A DNA stretch of 64,000 nucleotides from Fodinibius salipaludis. Its GTDB lineage: Bacteria > Bacteroidota > Rhodothermia > Balneolales > Balneolaceae. The stretch spans positions 248,001 to 312,000 of the forward strand of contig NZ_NSKE01000002.1 of the NCBI RefSeq assembly GCF_002287075.1. The letters are read 5' to 3'. How positions within the stretch are numbered: the stretch's first letter is position 1; each line of letters starts with the position of its first letter. This document shows positions 33,448 to 42,955 of the stretch, one piece after another. The notes beneath the pieces are model-generated. The model searched no databases and had not been told where the DNA came from. It worked only from the letters and a program-made list of their open reading frames with translations. A program made the translations under genes and the position numbers.

Positions 33448-33580
33448 ATTATCAGTTGTCTAACGATGAAGTACCAACCGAATTTCTTCACCCAAAGGTT
33501 CCATCATTACTCATTTTTATACCTTCTACATAGCTTGGAAGGCACAATATCAGAACTTTTTAATTGCCAAAGAGTAACAA

Positions 33581-34522
33581 TTATTCTCGCTCACTTAATC
33601 CCAATAAAAAATTCCAAATCGTGAGGGCCGCCAATTTCGCGGTTTGATTGTCTCGATCATGCCGCGGATTAACCTCCGACAGATCAAAAGAGGTAACCTC
33701 CTTGTTGCGTCCGGCCAAGTATGCGGCTGTCAGCCACAAATCGGAAGGTAACCCATTTGCACACGGGGCACTTACGCCCGGCGCCTGTGATTGATCAACG
33801 GCATCCATATCAAATGTTACCATGAGTCGGTCGCTCTCGTGTTGATGGAACAACCCCGAAATTGAGGTAATATTGGTTTCATCCCGAAGAAGATATGCTC
33901 CACCGGACTCTTTTATATACTGCAGATGCGACCGAGATACAGAGTGAGGTTGTAATCCCGCTGCCAAATACATTTCCGCACAACTACTTTCATGTTCCAT
34001 AGCCTGACGAAAGGGCGACCCAGAATGCGCTTGTCCATCTTTTAACGGACGCACATCCGTATGGGCATCCAAATTAAAGATTGCCGTTTTTAACCCTGCT
34101 TTGGCATAACCCAGAAAATGTCCGAAGGCTGTTTCGTGTCCGCCTCCTAAAATTATAGGCACTACTCCCTGTTCTAAACATTTGGCAACAACCTCACCTA
34201 ACTCGTGCTGATCTTCCTCAACTTCATAACGGATATTTAAATCCCCCACATCTTTGGTAGCCCTAATCAAATCCAAAAAAGCATTATGGTTTTCCGGGTT
34301 AGGAGTCATCTTATATAGCTGTTCTCGAATGGTTTGAGGAGCATCCGCTGCACCCGCACGCCCTCCATTTATAGTTACCCCTTTATCCGAGGGGAAACCA
34401 ATAATTACCGCCTCAGGCAAATCATTCTTAGCCAACTTTTTTTCTAAGAAATGACCTATTCGGGGATCATCATCTGAGGTATTCGGAACTGCTACTGTCG
34501 TCTTATTTAAATTCTCCATCAC
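33581..34522 (-). CDS. hutG: formimidoylglutamase, histidine degradation
   Basis: Arginase-family Mn2+ hydrolase that splits formimidoyl-glutamate into glutamate and formamide, the last step of the HutHUIG route. The 313-residue sequence shows the metal ligands in order: GGGHETAFGHF near residue 130, FNLDAHTDVRP near 157 (DAHTD), and VTFDMDAVDQSQAPGVSAP near 240 (DMD). SFDLSEVNPRHDRDNQTAKLAA ends the barrel. Assignment to formimidoylglutamase and not agmatinase rests on the presence of hutI, hutH and hutU in the same window. Its start overlaps the end of the cation antiporter gene by 20 bases. Confidence 0.87.
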   Translation of the reverse strand: MMENLNKTTVAVPNTSDDDPRIGHFLEKKLAKNDLPEAVIIGFPSDKGVTINGGRAGAADAPQTIREQLYKMTPNPENHNAFLDLIRATKDVGDLNIRYEVEEDQHELGEVVAKCLEQGVVPIILGGGHETAFGHFLGYAKAGLKTAIFNLDAHTDVRPLKDGQAHSGSPFRQAMEHESSCAEMYLAAGLQPHSVSRSHLQYIKESGGAYLLRDETNITSISGLFHQHESDRLMVTFDMDAVDQSQAPGVSAPCANGLPSDLWLTAAYLAGRNKEVTSFDLSEVNPRHDRDNQTAKLAALTIWNFLLGLSERE

Positions 34523-35594
34523 GGTATGTTCTATGTTTAAATTCCCTGACTGAAATTATAATAATTGTAATAACTGTTATCGGCAATATAAACCATATCA
34601 TAGCTGCATTGAACAGGGGCAACAAGTTGTGTTGACTTGCTGTTAAGATCAGGTAAGTTGTGAAAACCAGATAATAGATTAAAAACAGCACTCCCTCCCA
34701 TCGGGCAATCACGTTACCTGTAAAAAAGATAGGCAAGCACGCAATAGAAACAGCTATCATAACGGGTAAGTCAAAAGCGAGCACCCCATCTGCAACAGAA
34801 ATATCCTCCGGCAAAACAGTGGCTGTTAATCCAACGATACACATCATATTAAAAAGATTACTGCCCACAATATTTCCCACGGCCATATCGCGCTCTCCCT
34901 TTATACTTGCCATAATGGATGTAGCAACCTCGGGAAGTGACGTTCCCGCGGCAACAATGGTGAGTCCAATAATAAGACTACTCAAACCCAGATACTCAGC
35001 AAAAGTTACTGCACTATCCACCAGCCAGCGAGCCCCCAAAACAAGCAGTCCGAGTCCTGCTACCACAAAAAATAGATGCCACAGCCAATGGTCGCCTGCC
35101 TGCCGTGAATTGTCTTCCGGCAACTGCTCCTGTTCTTCTGGATTATTTTGCTGAGAATCATAGACAAGGTATCCCAAGTAGATTAGCAGCGTCACAAAAA
35201 GGATAATTCCTTCAATCCTGTTTATTGAGCCACTTAACGCAAAAAGATAAAGCACAATTGAAACTACAATCATGAAGGGGACATCAAGCTTGATTAGCTT
35301 CTTTGATACCACGAGGGGAGTAATAATAGCAGAAAGCCCCAGTATAAGGAGCACGTTAAAAATATTGCTCCCAATAACATTACCGAGCAGCAAATCGGAT
35401 TCGCCGGCAAATCCAGACTGCATGCTTATGGCAAGTTCCGGTGCACTCGTTCCAAATGCCACCACGGTAAGGCCAATCACTAATGAACTCATTCCCAAAC
35501 GGGCGGCCAGTTTCGATGCTCCCCGAACTAATAGTTCAGCTCCACCAATAAGTAAAAGAAGTCCAGCAATAAAAAAGAGTATCGTAGCTACCAC
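34503..35594 (-). CDS. CaCA-family Na+/Ca2+ antiporter (YrbG-like)
   Basis: Membrane antiporter of 363 residues with two inverted Na_Ca_ex halves of five helices. The alpha-repeats are visible as VVAFGTSAPELAISMQSGFAG with GNVIGSNIFNVLLILG (residues 46-85) and VAAGTSLPEVATSIMASIKG with GNIVGSNLFNMMCIVG (about 205-245). These glutamate/asparagine motifs bind Ca2+. An acidic loop of about 25 residues joins the halves. It would extrude Ca2+ using the Na+ gradient, plausible for a marine bacterium. Overlaps hutG by 20 bases, so the two are probably cotranscribed. Confidence 0.93.
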   Translation of the reverse strand: MVATILFFIAGLLLLIGGAELLVRGASKLAARLGMSSLVIGLTVVAFGTSAPELAISMQSGFAGESDLLLGNVIGSNIFNVLLILGLSAIITPLVVSKKLIKLDVPFMIVVSIVLYLFALSGSINRIEGIILFVTLLIYLGYLVYDSQQNNPEEQEQLPEDNSRQAGDHWLWHLFFVVAGLGLLVLGARWLVDSAVTFAEYLGLSSLIIGLTIVAAGTSLPEVATSIMASIKGERDMAVGNIVGSNLFNMMCIVGLTATVLPEDISVADGVLAFDLPVMIAVSIACLPIFFTGNVIARWEGVLFLIYYLVFTTYLILTASQHNLLPLFNAAMIWFILPITVITIIIISVREFKHRTYRDGEFK

Positions 35595-35823
35595 AACAAT
35601 CTTACTTGTTAACTAATGATTTCGTTTATAGTAACGATACTATTTATTTAACAAAAAAATGCTATTCCCTTTCGCTAATTAATGCTCAGAATACAATATT
35701 AAGCAATTACCCTTCGTATCCTCGGTAATAACCGAATGCCCATAACAATCCTCGTCAAAGGATTTTATGCCCTTCCTCTTCCTTTTACCCAGCACATTTT
35801 GACGGTCAGAATTGGGCCGACTA

Positions 35824-36132
35824 CTAATCCGTATTCCGCTCTACAATTTCGTTATCCTCATTAATAAAGCCCTCGTAGCGAGCCAGTTGAATAAGTGTTG
35901 TCGAAAGCAACTGATCAATATTCATAGATGACGATTTAAGCCATTTGTGAGTGGCTTTATCCTCGGGGTACTTTTCGATACACTGCTCGGTATACTTTGT
36001 AAATGCACGTACCTGCTCCAAAATCTGCATCAACTTGGCGGGACACTCACACTCGATCATATCCGCGTGCTTCTTTAGTTCTTCAACTGCTTCTTCACTT
36101 ACCTGAACTCCGTCCTCTACAGTAATATCCAT
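35824..36132 (-). CDS. hypothetical protein following a cyclase gene
   Basis: A 102-residue soluble, acidic, mainly helical protein without signal peptide. I do not recognise the family. Visible points are a cysteine pair in MIECECPAKLMQILEQV, a following cysteine in KYTEQCIEKYPED, and a helix HKWLKSSSMNIDQLLSTTLIQLARYEGF. It starts 25 bases after the class III cyclase gene ends, itself 8 bases after hutI, so these three form one transcription unit. A regulatory role with the cyclase is possible but unsupported by any motif. Confidence 0.6.
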   Translation of the reverse strand: MDITVEDGVQVSEEAVEELKKHADMIECECPAKLMQILEQVRAFTKYTEQCIEKYPEDKATHKWLKSSSMNIDQLLSTTLIQLARYEGFINEDNEIVERNTD

Positions 36133-36157
36133 TGGTATTCTAAATTCTCTTTTAATC

Positions 36158-36763
36158 TTAGTTCATCGGCAATAGCCAGTGGGTAATAACCTTATTTTTC
36201 TTTCCTCTTAGCTTACGAGCCGGCATCTTTTGAAAATTAAAACTATCTGCGACATGCTCATAACTACTATCAGACAATAAGATATCCACCGAAAAATATT
36301 TGGTTAATCTTTCAATACGCGCCGCGGTATTCACCACATCACCAAGCACTGTTTTTTGATTAATTTGTTCGGTCTTAATTTCTCCATAAGCTACTTCTCC
36401 ACTGTGGATCCCCACTCCAATCGTCACCACATTCTCTACATCCATATACCGCTTTGCATTAATTTCTTGTAGTGCCGCTCGCATTTCAATAGCTACCTTA
36501 CACGCACTATCAATATGAGAATTATCTTCCTGAATCACTCCAAAATGTGCCAAGAATCCGTCTCCGGTAAATCGATCTACAGTGCCACCGCCCCGCTCAA
36601 CCACTGTTCCCAGTTCGGCCAATACTGAATTTGCAAAAGCAACAGCCTTAAGCGGATCCTTCTCTTCAAACAAGTGGGTAAAGTTGCGGATATCACAAAA
36701 CAGCACCGTTCCGCTTTTCCTTTCCGCATTAAAATTTTGTGGCATGTTCATCGACGAATTCAT
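36158..36763 (-). CDS. stand-alone class III adenylate/guanylate cyclase domain protein
   Basis: Protein of 201 residues that is essentially one class III cyclase domain. GTVLFCDIRNFTHLFEE carries the first metal aspartate, GGGTVDRFTGDGFLAHFG the second metal site, and LGDVVNTAARIERLTK the transition-state Asn/Arg pair with Asp at the purine-specifying position, which favours ATP. The usual lysine in the KxxGD block is replaced (DRFTGD), so substrate choice is uncertain. No sensor domain, membrane helix or HAMP is attached. It lies eight bases after hutI, an unusual neighbour that could link histidine use to cyclic nucleotide signalling (inference). Confidence 0.85.
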   Translation of the reverse strand: MNSSMNMPQNFNAERKSGTVLFCDIRNFTHLFEEKDPLKAVAFANSVLAELGTVVERGGGTVDRFTGDGFLAHFGVIQEDNSHIDSACKVAIEMRAALQEINAKRYMDVENVVTIGVGIHSGEVAYGEIKTEQINQKTVLGDVVNTAARIERLTKYFSVDILLSDSSYEHVADSFNFQKMPARKLRGKKNKVITHWLLPMN

Positions 36764-36771
36764 TCAAACTC

Positions 36772-37986
36772 CTAAAATAGTTTTCGTCCTTTTCTAAAAC
36801 TTCTTAAACACTGTGCCCCCTTGTAATGATACATCCAGAAATCGGGATCGGGGGCATCAATAATTGCAAAATCGGCGGATTTCCCTTTTTCTATCGATCC
36901 TACTTTACGTTCTCGCTTGATCGCCTTCGCCGCATAAATCGTCGTCCCTTTCAATACCTCCGTAGGACTTAATCGCCCCTGATTACACGTTAGCATCATG
37001 GCCAGCGGCAGATCGTAGCTCGGTGCCGAACCGGGGTTAAAATCAGTAGCTACAGCCACTTCCACGCCTCTATCAACCAATTTCCGACAGTTGAGCGGAT
37101 CCTCTTGCGTATATAAAGAAGCCAACGGAAGCGTCACCCCCACTACTCCGGCTTTTGCCATCGCCGCTATCCCTTCATCAGAAATCTTCTCCAGATGGTC
37201 GGCACTGGCTGCCCCCACTTCCGCCGCCAGTTCCGCTCCGCCACAAGAAGTCAACTGGTCGGCGTGGAGCTTGGGTGTAAGTCCGGCCGCTTTAGCAGCA
37301 GTTAAAATTCGACGTGACTCTTCTATATTAAAGGCCGATTCTTCGGTGAAAATATCACAGAATTCCGCCAGCTCTCGCTCCGCCACTTCCGGAATCATAT
37401 CTTCAATTACCAAGTCGATATACGCTTGGCGATCATCTTTGTATTCCGGCGGAATGGTGTGTGCTCCCAAAAAAGTGGGCACAATATGCATTGGCTGATC
37501 TTCGGCAAGTCGCTTGTACACACGCAGTGTTTTTAACTCATCCTCCACCGACAATCCATATCCGCTCTTACATTCCACAGTGGTTACGCCCAGCTCAGCC
37601 ATTTCCTTTAAAAAGCCGGATGCCTTTTTATACAGCTCATCTTCGGTGGCCCTCCGTGTCTCTTTTACCGTCGACAGAATTCCACCGCCCGCATTAGCAA
37701 TATCAAGATAGCTTTTGCCCTGCACCCGCATCGCAAACTCATCGGGACGCCATCCCCCAAAAGCCAAATGCGTATGGCAGTCAACAAGACCGGGCACCAC
37801 CATTTTTCCATCGGCATCAAACACATCTTCATTATAATACTGCGAAGGCAGATCAGCCTCCCGACCCACCCACGAAATAGTATCATCCTCCCAGGCTACA
37901 GCCGCATTTTTTATGGGATGGATCTCTCCCTGCCCGCCTTCCTCTTTACAAGTCGCTAAAAAACCGATGTTTGTTAATACTGGCAT
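36772..37986 (-). CDS. hutI: imidazolonepropionase, histidine degradation
   Basis: Metal-dependent amidohydrolase opening 4-imidazolone-5-propionate to formimidoyl-glutamate. Length 404 fits the family. Motifs: VPGLVDCHTHLAFGGWRPDEF with the HxH metal ligands near residue 70, ECKSGYGLSVEDELK, FLGAHTIPPEY, KLHADQLTSCGGAELA (His ligand), SADHLEKIS and VAVATDFNPGSAPSYDLPL with the catalytic aspartate. The product feeds HutG encoded 2.2 kb downstream. It is first in a unit with the class III cyclase gene. Confidence 0.95.
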   Translation of the reverse strand: MPVLTNIGFLATCKEEGGQGEIHPIKNAAVAWEDDTISWVGREADLPSQYYNEDVFDADGKMVVPGLVDCHTHLAFGGWRPDEFAMRVQGKSYLDIANAGGGILSTVKETRRATEDELYKKASGFLKEMAELGVTTVECKSGYGLSVEDELKTLRVYKRLAEDQPMHIVPTFLGAHTIPPEYKDDRQAYIDLVIEDMIPEVAERELAEFCDIFTEESAFNIEESRRILTAAKAAGLTPKLHADQLTSCGGAELAAEVGAASADHLEKISDEGIAAMAKAGVVGVTLPLASLYTQEDPLNCRKLVDRGVEVAVATDFNPGSAPSYDLPLAMMLTCNQGRLSPTEVLKGTTIYAAKAIKRERKVGSIEKGKSADFAIIDAPDPDFWMYHYKGAQCLRSFRKGRKLF

Positions 37987-38175
37987 ATCTTCCTGATCAG
38001 TTATCCAAAAATTCCTTCTTCTAAATCACTACCCTGATAATAACAAATAGCCCAAATTATTAGAAGATTCAAACATGATTATATGCAACGTTCTGCTTAG
38101 CTTTTCTATCAGATGCCATAAAAAGAGAGAGCATCACAAAAAATACTAAAAAAGGCTTTTTAAAGGGAGAGTATC

Positions 38176-39414
38176 ATGACTTATTTAATCAACAAGAGAT
38201 TTCTTTTACTATTTATCATAATTTTTATTCCAATCTTTGGTTATTCCCAAAGCTATTCCGGAAATGACTTTCGCAAACTTAGCCTCACTTTTAACGGAGG
38301 TGTAAGTCTCGGTGACACCAATCGCGGAGAATATTTTTTATCAAGCAACTTCAGCACTAATACTAAAGACACCTATTCTTTTGGAGGCGGGATACAATAC
38401 GCCCTAACCCCAGCCTGGTCGCTCGAACTCGGTTATCAGCGGACACGAATCAGGGGATTGGATTCCCCATTTGAGACTCAGGTGAACATGATCTCATTCA
38501 ACAATATTATCAACCTCAATCAACTTCTGCTTTTAAACTTAATTTCCGAGCGAATTAACCCATTTTTGTCAGCCGGGGTGGGATATGACTTATATAGCTA
38601 CAGCGGCCCCAATGAAAAAAACTATAACCATAACTCGAGCTATAATCTTGGAGCCGGTATCGCCTATAAATTATCGAATACCGTAGACCTGTTCACGCAT
38701 TACAATTACCATATAGGGTCTAACAAAATAGACAATGAAACTAATGGTTGGGGAGCAGACCTGATAAATTCTCTGACCGGTGGCATTCGCATCAATTTTG
38801 GTAAACCGAAGGCTATTCATCCATCCTGGAAACCACATCCCGCTGATTTAAGCCAATCCGATTACGACCTCTTCATGGCCCAGGGCGATCGTATTGATAA
38901 ATTACATACGAAGCTTGATCAGCTTGAAAAACGAAGTGAACTCAACGATCAGCACCTTGATTCAACTATTCAAGATAATCGTACTTCCATTGACTCTCTG
39001 AATGTACGTTTGGATATCCTTGAGCAGCGAATGGATACTCTTGAATTAGCTCTATCCAATCTACAAGGATCAATTAATCCCGTTATTGTGAATCAGGAAA
39101 CAGGCAGAGCAGAATTACTGCCGGCCGGACATTATGTGCAAATTTTTGCCTCATCTGGTATATCATCTGCTCAACGTGTAAGAAACCGTGCCGTTGCTCA
39201 ACTAAATAGCTCTCTGCAAAATGCAAAAGAAAAGATTTTTATCATCAAGCGGAAACAGTATTACGAAGTTCTTATAGGAGTCTTTACAGAATTCAACGAT
39301 GCCTCAAATATCCAGCAGATTATGACTGATTTTCATGCAGATGCATACGTGATATCATTTCCACGTCCGGTTAATCTTCTGCCAGATTTTGAAGGATTAA
39401 AAGTAATTGACTAA
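38176..39414 (+). CDS. outer-membrane barrel protein with coiled coil and SPOR-like domain
   Basis: Exported protein of 412 residues. Signal peptide MTYLINKRFLLLFIIIFIPIFGYSQ; residues 30-220 are an eight-stranded OmpA-type barrel (LSLTFNGGVSLGDTN, YSFGGGIQYALTPAWSLELGYQRT, INPFLSAGVGYDLYSY, SYNLGAGIAYKL); residues 240-305 are heptad-like (DRIDKLHTKLDQLEKRSELNDQHL, NVRLDILEQRMDTLELALSN), a trimeric or dimeric coiled coil; residues 325-400 look like a SPOR domain (GHYVQIFASSGISSAQRVRNRA, YYEVLIGVFTEFNDASNIQQIM). SPOR in place of the usual OmpA peptidoglycan-binding domain is uncommon. A Shine-Dalgarno AAGGGAGAG precedes the ATG. It may clamp the outer membrane to septal peptidoglycan. Confidence 0.8.
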   Translation: MTYLINKRFLLLFIIIFIPIFGYSQSYSGNDFRKLSLTFNGGVSLGDTNRGEYFLSSNFSTNTKDTYSFGGGIQYALTPAWSLELGYQRTRIRGLDSPFETQVNMISFNNIINLNQLLLLNLISERINPFLSAGVGYDLYSYSGPNEKNYNHNSSYNLGAGIAYKLSNTVDLFTHYNYHIGSNKIDNETNGWGADLINSLTGGIRINFGKPKAIHPSWKPHPADLSQSDYDLFMAQGDRIDKLHTKLDQLEKRSELNDQHLDSTIQDNRTSIDSLNVRLDILEQRMDTLELALSNLQGSINPVIVNQETGRAELLPAGHYVQIFASSGISSAQRVRNRAVAQLNSSLQNAKEKIFIIKRKQYYEVLIGVFTEFNDASNIQQIMTDFHADAYVISFPRPVNLLPDFEGLKVID

Positions 39415-39422
39415 TTCTTGTT

Positions 39423-39456
39423 GTAAGGACACGGCAGGCCGTGTCCTTACTTATTT
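39423..39456. terminator. bidirectional terminator
   Basis: GTAAGGACACGG (39423-39434) is fully complementary to CCGTGTCCTTAC (39439-39450) around CAGG, followed by TTATTTTTAC. It lies in the 42-base gap between the convergent barrel/SPOR gene and hutH and can serve both. Confidence 0.8.
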
Positions 39457-40953
39457 TTACACTATATTTGTAAGCTCCTTTTCAACTTCTTCGACCATGC
39501 TTCGGTTTTGCAGTAGTTCCACCGCCTTACTAATATCATCCTTAAAATAGTGATCCTTCTCGGCGTGTGGGATTGCATCGCGGACAAATTCGTGCGCTAT
39601 TTCCACTCCGCGTCCGGGTCGCAACGGTTTGCGAAAATCCAGTGCCTGGGCGGCCGTAAACAACTCAATAGCCAACACCTGCTCTACATTCTGATACACT
39701 TCGAGTAGCTTCAACGCACTGATACTCCCCATACTTACGTGATCCTCTTGTCCCAAACTTGTAGGAATAGAATCCACTGATGAAGGGTGACAAAGCACTT
39801 TGTTTTCTGATACCAGCGAAGCCGAGGTATATTGAGGAATCATAAATCCAGAATTAATACCTGTTTCCTCCATCAGCAGCTCAGGCAGGCCATCATGACC
39901 TTCGAGCAGCAAATACGTTCGTCGCTCGGAGATACTGGCAAACTCAGCCAGCGCAATTTTGGCGTGATCCAGCGCCAGTGCCAGCGGTTGACCGTGAAAA
40001 TTTCCACCGCTGATGATATCCCCATTCTTAAAAACCAAGGGATTATCAGTTACCGAGTTCAGCTCCGTCTCGATTGTTTCCCGACTGTAACGCAGTCCAT
40101 CGCGGCTGGCCCCATGAACCTGTGGCACACATCGCAGGCAATACGGATCTTGCACTTTACCACAGTTACGGTGCGATTCCAGAATTTCACTTTTTACCAA
40201 CAGTTCACGCACATTTCGAGCTACTTGTTGCTGTCCGTTATGTGGGCGTATCTCATGGATGCGCTCATCAAATGGTTTGATACTCCCCTGCAACGCTTCC
40301 AAACTCATAGCGGCAATTAGGTCGGCCGATTTCATCAGACTAAGTGACTTTTCCAGCACATAGGCGCCGTACGCACTCATCAGCTGCGTACCGTTAATAA
40401 GAGAAAGTCCATCTTTGGGTTGCAGATCAATGGGATCGAGACCATGATCATTGAGTACTTTTTCGGCGGGGATAGTATCACTGCCATCTCTATTCCAGAA
40501 CAATCCATAACCCAGTAGCGGCAACGACATATGTGCCAACGGTGCCAGATCTCCCGAAGCCCCGACACTCCCTTTTTCGGGCATGGCAGGGATCAGGTCA
40601 TGATCAGAAAAATAGATAAGTCGCCTGAAAGTTTCTTCCGATATGCCGGAATTCCCCAAACCCAGAGAGTGAATTTTGATCTGCAGCATCAGCCGCGAAA
40701 TATCCTTGGGGATCAATTCTCCAACCCCCACTGAATGCGACAGTACCAAGTTGCGCTGCAACTGTTTTAGCTCCTCCTTTCCCACCCTTTTATTTGCCAA
40801 TGCGCCAAAACCAGTATTAATTCCGTACATCGGTTCATCGCGTCCAAGCGCATTTTCTACAATTTTTCGGGACTGCTGTACCGCAGAGGGGTCTTCTTTC
40901 AAACTTTCAATACTATCTGCAAGGTCGGAGTAGAGCTGATTTAATTTAATCAT
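39457..40953 (-). CDS. hutH: histidine ammonia-lyase
   Basis: First enzyme of histidine degradation, giving urocanate and ammonia. Starting at ATG 40953 (MIKLNQLYSDLADSI) gives 498 residues, the family norm; an upstream frame to 41022 adds an unlikely leader. The self-made MIO cofactor triad lies in GSVGASGDLAPLAHMSL (Ala-Ser-Gly). YGINTGFGALAN carries the active-site tyrosine, and SLINGTQLM, QDPYCLRCVPQVHGASRD, NSVTDNPLVF and SGGNFHGQPLA follow in order. The gene is transcribed alone, bounded by terminators on both sides; hutU lies 8 kb away on the same strand. Confidence 0.95.
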   Translation of the reverse strand: MIKLNQLYSDLADSIESLKEDPSAVQQSRKIVENALGRDEPMYGINTGFGALANKRVGKEELKQLQRNLVLSHSVGVGELIPKDISRLMLQIKIHSLGLGNSGISEETFRRLIYFSDHDLIPAMPEKGSVGASGDLAPLAHMSLPLLGYGLFWNRDGSDTIPAEKVLNDHGLDPIDLQPKDGLSLINGTQLMSAYGAYVLEKSLSLMKSADLIAAMSLEALQGSIKPFDERIHEIRPHNGQQQVARNVRELLVKSEILESHRNCGKVQDPYCLRCVPQVHGASRDGLRYSRETIETELNSVTDNPLVFKNGDIISGGNFHGQPLALALDHAKIALAEFASISERRTYLLLEGHDGLPELLMEETGINSGFMIPQYTSASLVSENKVLCHPSSVDSIPTSLGQEDHVSMGSISALKLLEVYQNVEQVLAIELFTAAQALDFRKPLRPGRGVEIAHEFVRDAIPHAEKDHYFKDDISKAVELLQNRSMVEEVEKELTNIV

Positions 40954-41114
40954 TGTACATCTAATGAATTTTCCTTTTTCTGAAGATAGTAGAATAGCGA
41001 CAGTTGCCCAACCCATAATCATTCAACAAAACAAAAAAAACTGTTATTTATACCAGTGTATTGAGCAAGTCTAAAAGATAACGATCTGACCAATCCTTAT
41101 ATCCATCCAGCATA

Positions 41115-41153
41115 AAAAAAGGGATCAGCAGTTCTCCCGCCAATCCCTTTTTT
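41115..41153 (-). terminator. rho-independent terminator of the TetR-oxidoreductase-DJ-1 operon
   Basis: AAAAAAGGGAT (41115-41125) pairs with ATCCCTTTTTT (41143-41153), eleven base pairs; on the minus strand the stem ends in a T7 tract. It lies 19 bases after the DJ-1/PfpI stop codon. Confidence 0.85.
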
Positions 41154-41171
41154 AATTATATATTGAAAATG

Positions 41172-41849
41172 CTATTTAAGTTGACCCAACATCTTTTGGG
41201 CAACCAATTCTGATGAAGCGGGATTCTGTCCGGTAATAAGATTACCGTCTTCCAGGGCATATGCTTCCCAAGAGTCTGCCTTGCTATATTTACCGCCATT
41301 TTCCTTAAGCATATCTTCTACTTTAAAAGGCACCACATCGGTAAGACCGACGGCTTCTTCCTCTTCGTTTGAAAAGCCAGTAACTTTTCTGCCATTCACT
41401 AAGGGCTCATCATCCGTTCCTTTAACCTCTTTCAAAGCTGCTGGAGCGTGGCATACGAAACCAACCGGTTTATCTGACTTGTTGAACGATTCAATTAGAT
41501 TGATAGAATCCTCATCTTCGGCCAGATCCCAAAGCGGCCCATGTCCGCCAGGATAAAATACAGCATCAAAATCTGCTTCATTAACGTCCGATAGCTCTTT
41601 TGTCTCCGCCAATTTTTTCTGGAGCTCTTCGTCATTTTTAAACCGTTCAGTTGCTTCTGTTTGAGCATCCGGGGTATCACTACTGGGGTCAATAGGAGGT
41701 TGACCTCCTTTTGGTGATGCAAGTGTAATGTCCGCTCCTTTATCCAGAAAGGCGTAATAGGGGCTTGCAAATTCTTCGATCCAGAAACCTGTTTTCTTCC
41801 CAGTATTTCCCAGTTTGTCGTGCGATGTTAATACAAAAAGAATATTCAT
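41172..41849 (-). CDS. DJ-1/PfpI (Hsp31-like) class I glutamine amidotransferase-like protein
   Basis: Cytoplasmic protein of 225 residues. The nucleophile elbow is VGFVCHAPAALKEV with the catalytic cysteine followed by histidine; FDAVFYPGGHGPLWDL supplies the acid/oxyanion region, and ITLASPKGGQPPIDPSS is typical of the Hsp31/glyoxalase III side of the family. Such proteins detoxify methylglyoxal or repair glycated protein. It is third in an operon after a TetR regulator and a CurA-like reductase and is followed by a strong terminator, so a reactive-carbonyl defence role fits both sequence and context. Confidence 0.9.
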   Translation of the reverse strand: MNILFVLTSHDKLGNTGKKTGFWIEEFASPYYAFLDKGADITLASPKGGQPPIDPSSDTPDAQTEATERFKNDEELQKKLAETKELSDVNEADFDAVFYPGGHGPLWDLAEDEDSINLIESFNKSDKPVGFVCHAPAALKEVKGTDDEPLVNGRKVTGFSNEEEEAVGLTDVVPFKVEDMLKENGGKYSKADSWEAYALEDGNLITGQNPASSELVAQKMLGQLK

Positions 41850-41907
41850 AATGATATTTACTCTTTATTAATTATATGATGTTTGAACTATTATAACTTC
41901 AACGTAT

Positions 41908-42903
41908 TTAAACTTGTACGACCATCTTCCCTTTATTCTTACCATCAAAAAGATCCAAAAAGGCCTGTGGGATATTATCAAAGCCCTCCACAATGGTTTC
42001 GGAATGTTCCAGCTTACCCTCACCCAGCCATTGAGCCAGCTGTTTAACGGCCTCCGGAAACTTTTCTTCATAATTTCCAACAATAAATCCCTGCATTAAT
42101 GCACTCTTCTTGATCAGCATGGGCTCTACACGCGGCCCCATTGGCATCGACGTGGCATTGTAATGCGCAATAGCACCACAGTTAACAATGCGCCCAAATT
42201 GGTTAATATGTTGATGAACGCCGTCCGAAATTTCTCCGGCTACGTTATCGAAATAAATATCTACTCCATTGGGGCAAGCCTCCGCGATAACAGCTCCCAT
42301 ATCTTCAGTCGTTTTGTAATTGATACCTCCATCAAAGCCGAACTTCGACTTTAAAAGCTCTACTTTTTCATCAGATCCGGCAATGCCTACAACTCTACAA
42401 CCTTTAATTTTACCAATCTGTCCGACAACGCTGCCTACAGCCCCTGCTGCCCCAGAAACTACCAGCGTTTCACCTTCTTTGGGCTTACCAATTTCTAACA
42501 GCCCCATATATGCAGTAAGTCCGGTCATCCCCAAAATGCCAAGATACGCCGAAAGTGGTGCCGCTTCAGGATCAACTTTCATCAGCCCTTCTCCATCGGA
42601 TACCTGATACTCCTTCCAGTCCAGACGTCCCGATACATAATCTCCTTCCGTAAGGTTCTCTTTTTTGGATTCCACGACCTTGGCCACAATGCCGCCCTCA
42701 ATGGGTTTTCCCAATTCAAAGGGGGCAACATAGGATTCTGCATCACTCATACGTCCCCGCATGTAGGGGTCAACAGACACATATTTGGTCTCCAGCAGTA
42801 CTTCTCCTTCCTGAGGTGATGGCTTTTTTTCAGTTTCAAAATTAAAGTCTGATGTCTTTGGTCTTCCTTCCGGTCGATTTGCTAAGGTAATTACAGTGTT
42901 CAT
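41908..42903 (-). CDS. NADPH-dependent CurA/PTGR-type alkenal reductase
   Basis: Medium-chain dehydrogenase/reductase of 331 residues without the structural or catalytic zinc ligands. The N-terminal GroES-like half contains LLETKYVSVDPYMRGRMSD, a signature of the CurA/leukotriene B4 dehydrogenase group; the Rossmann half has VSGAAGAVGSVVGQIGKIKGCRVVGIAGSDEKVE and NYKTTEDMGAVIAEACPNGVDIYFDNVAGE. It would reduce the double bond of alpha,beta-unsaturated aldehydes and ketones with NADPH. Located 52 bases after the TetR gene and 58 bases before the DJ-1 gene, likely one operon. Confidence 0.92.
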   Translation of the reverse strand: MNTVITLANRPEGRPKTSDFNFETEKKPSPQEGEVLLETKYVSVDPYMRGRMSDAESYVAPFELGKPIEGGIVAKVVESKKENLTEGDYVSGRLDWKEYQVSDGEGLMKVDPEAAPLSAYLGILGMTGLTAYMGLLEIGKPKEGETLVVSGAAGAVGSVVGQIGKIKGCRVVGIAGSDEKVELLKSKFGFDGGINYKTTEDMGAVIAEACPNGVDIYFDNVAGEISDGVHQHINQFGRIVNCGAIAHYNATSMPMGPRVEPMLIKKSALMQGFIVGNYEEKFPEAVKQLAQWLGEGKLEHSETIVEGFDNIPQAFLDLFDGKNKGKMVVQV

Positions 42904-42955
42904 AATATTTTCTGATCTAATTCAATGTTATTCACTTTGTGATGTCAATTTATTT

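Noticed and set aside
35695-35810. A 38-codon frame on the minus strand (GTG start, ending LILYSEH) in the gap after the 102-residue gene
   Set aside because: Too short, no Shine-Dalgarno seen and no recognisable motif; some coding-like flavour but not enough to call.
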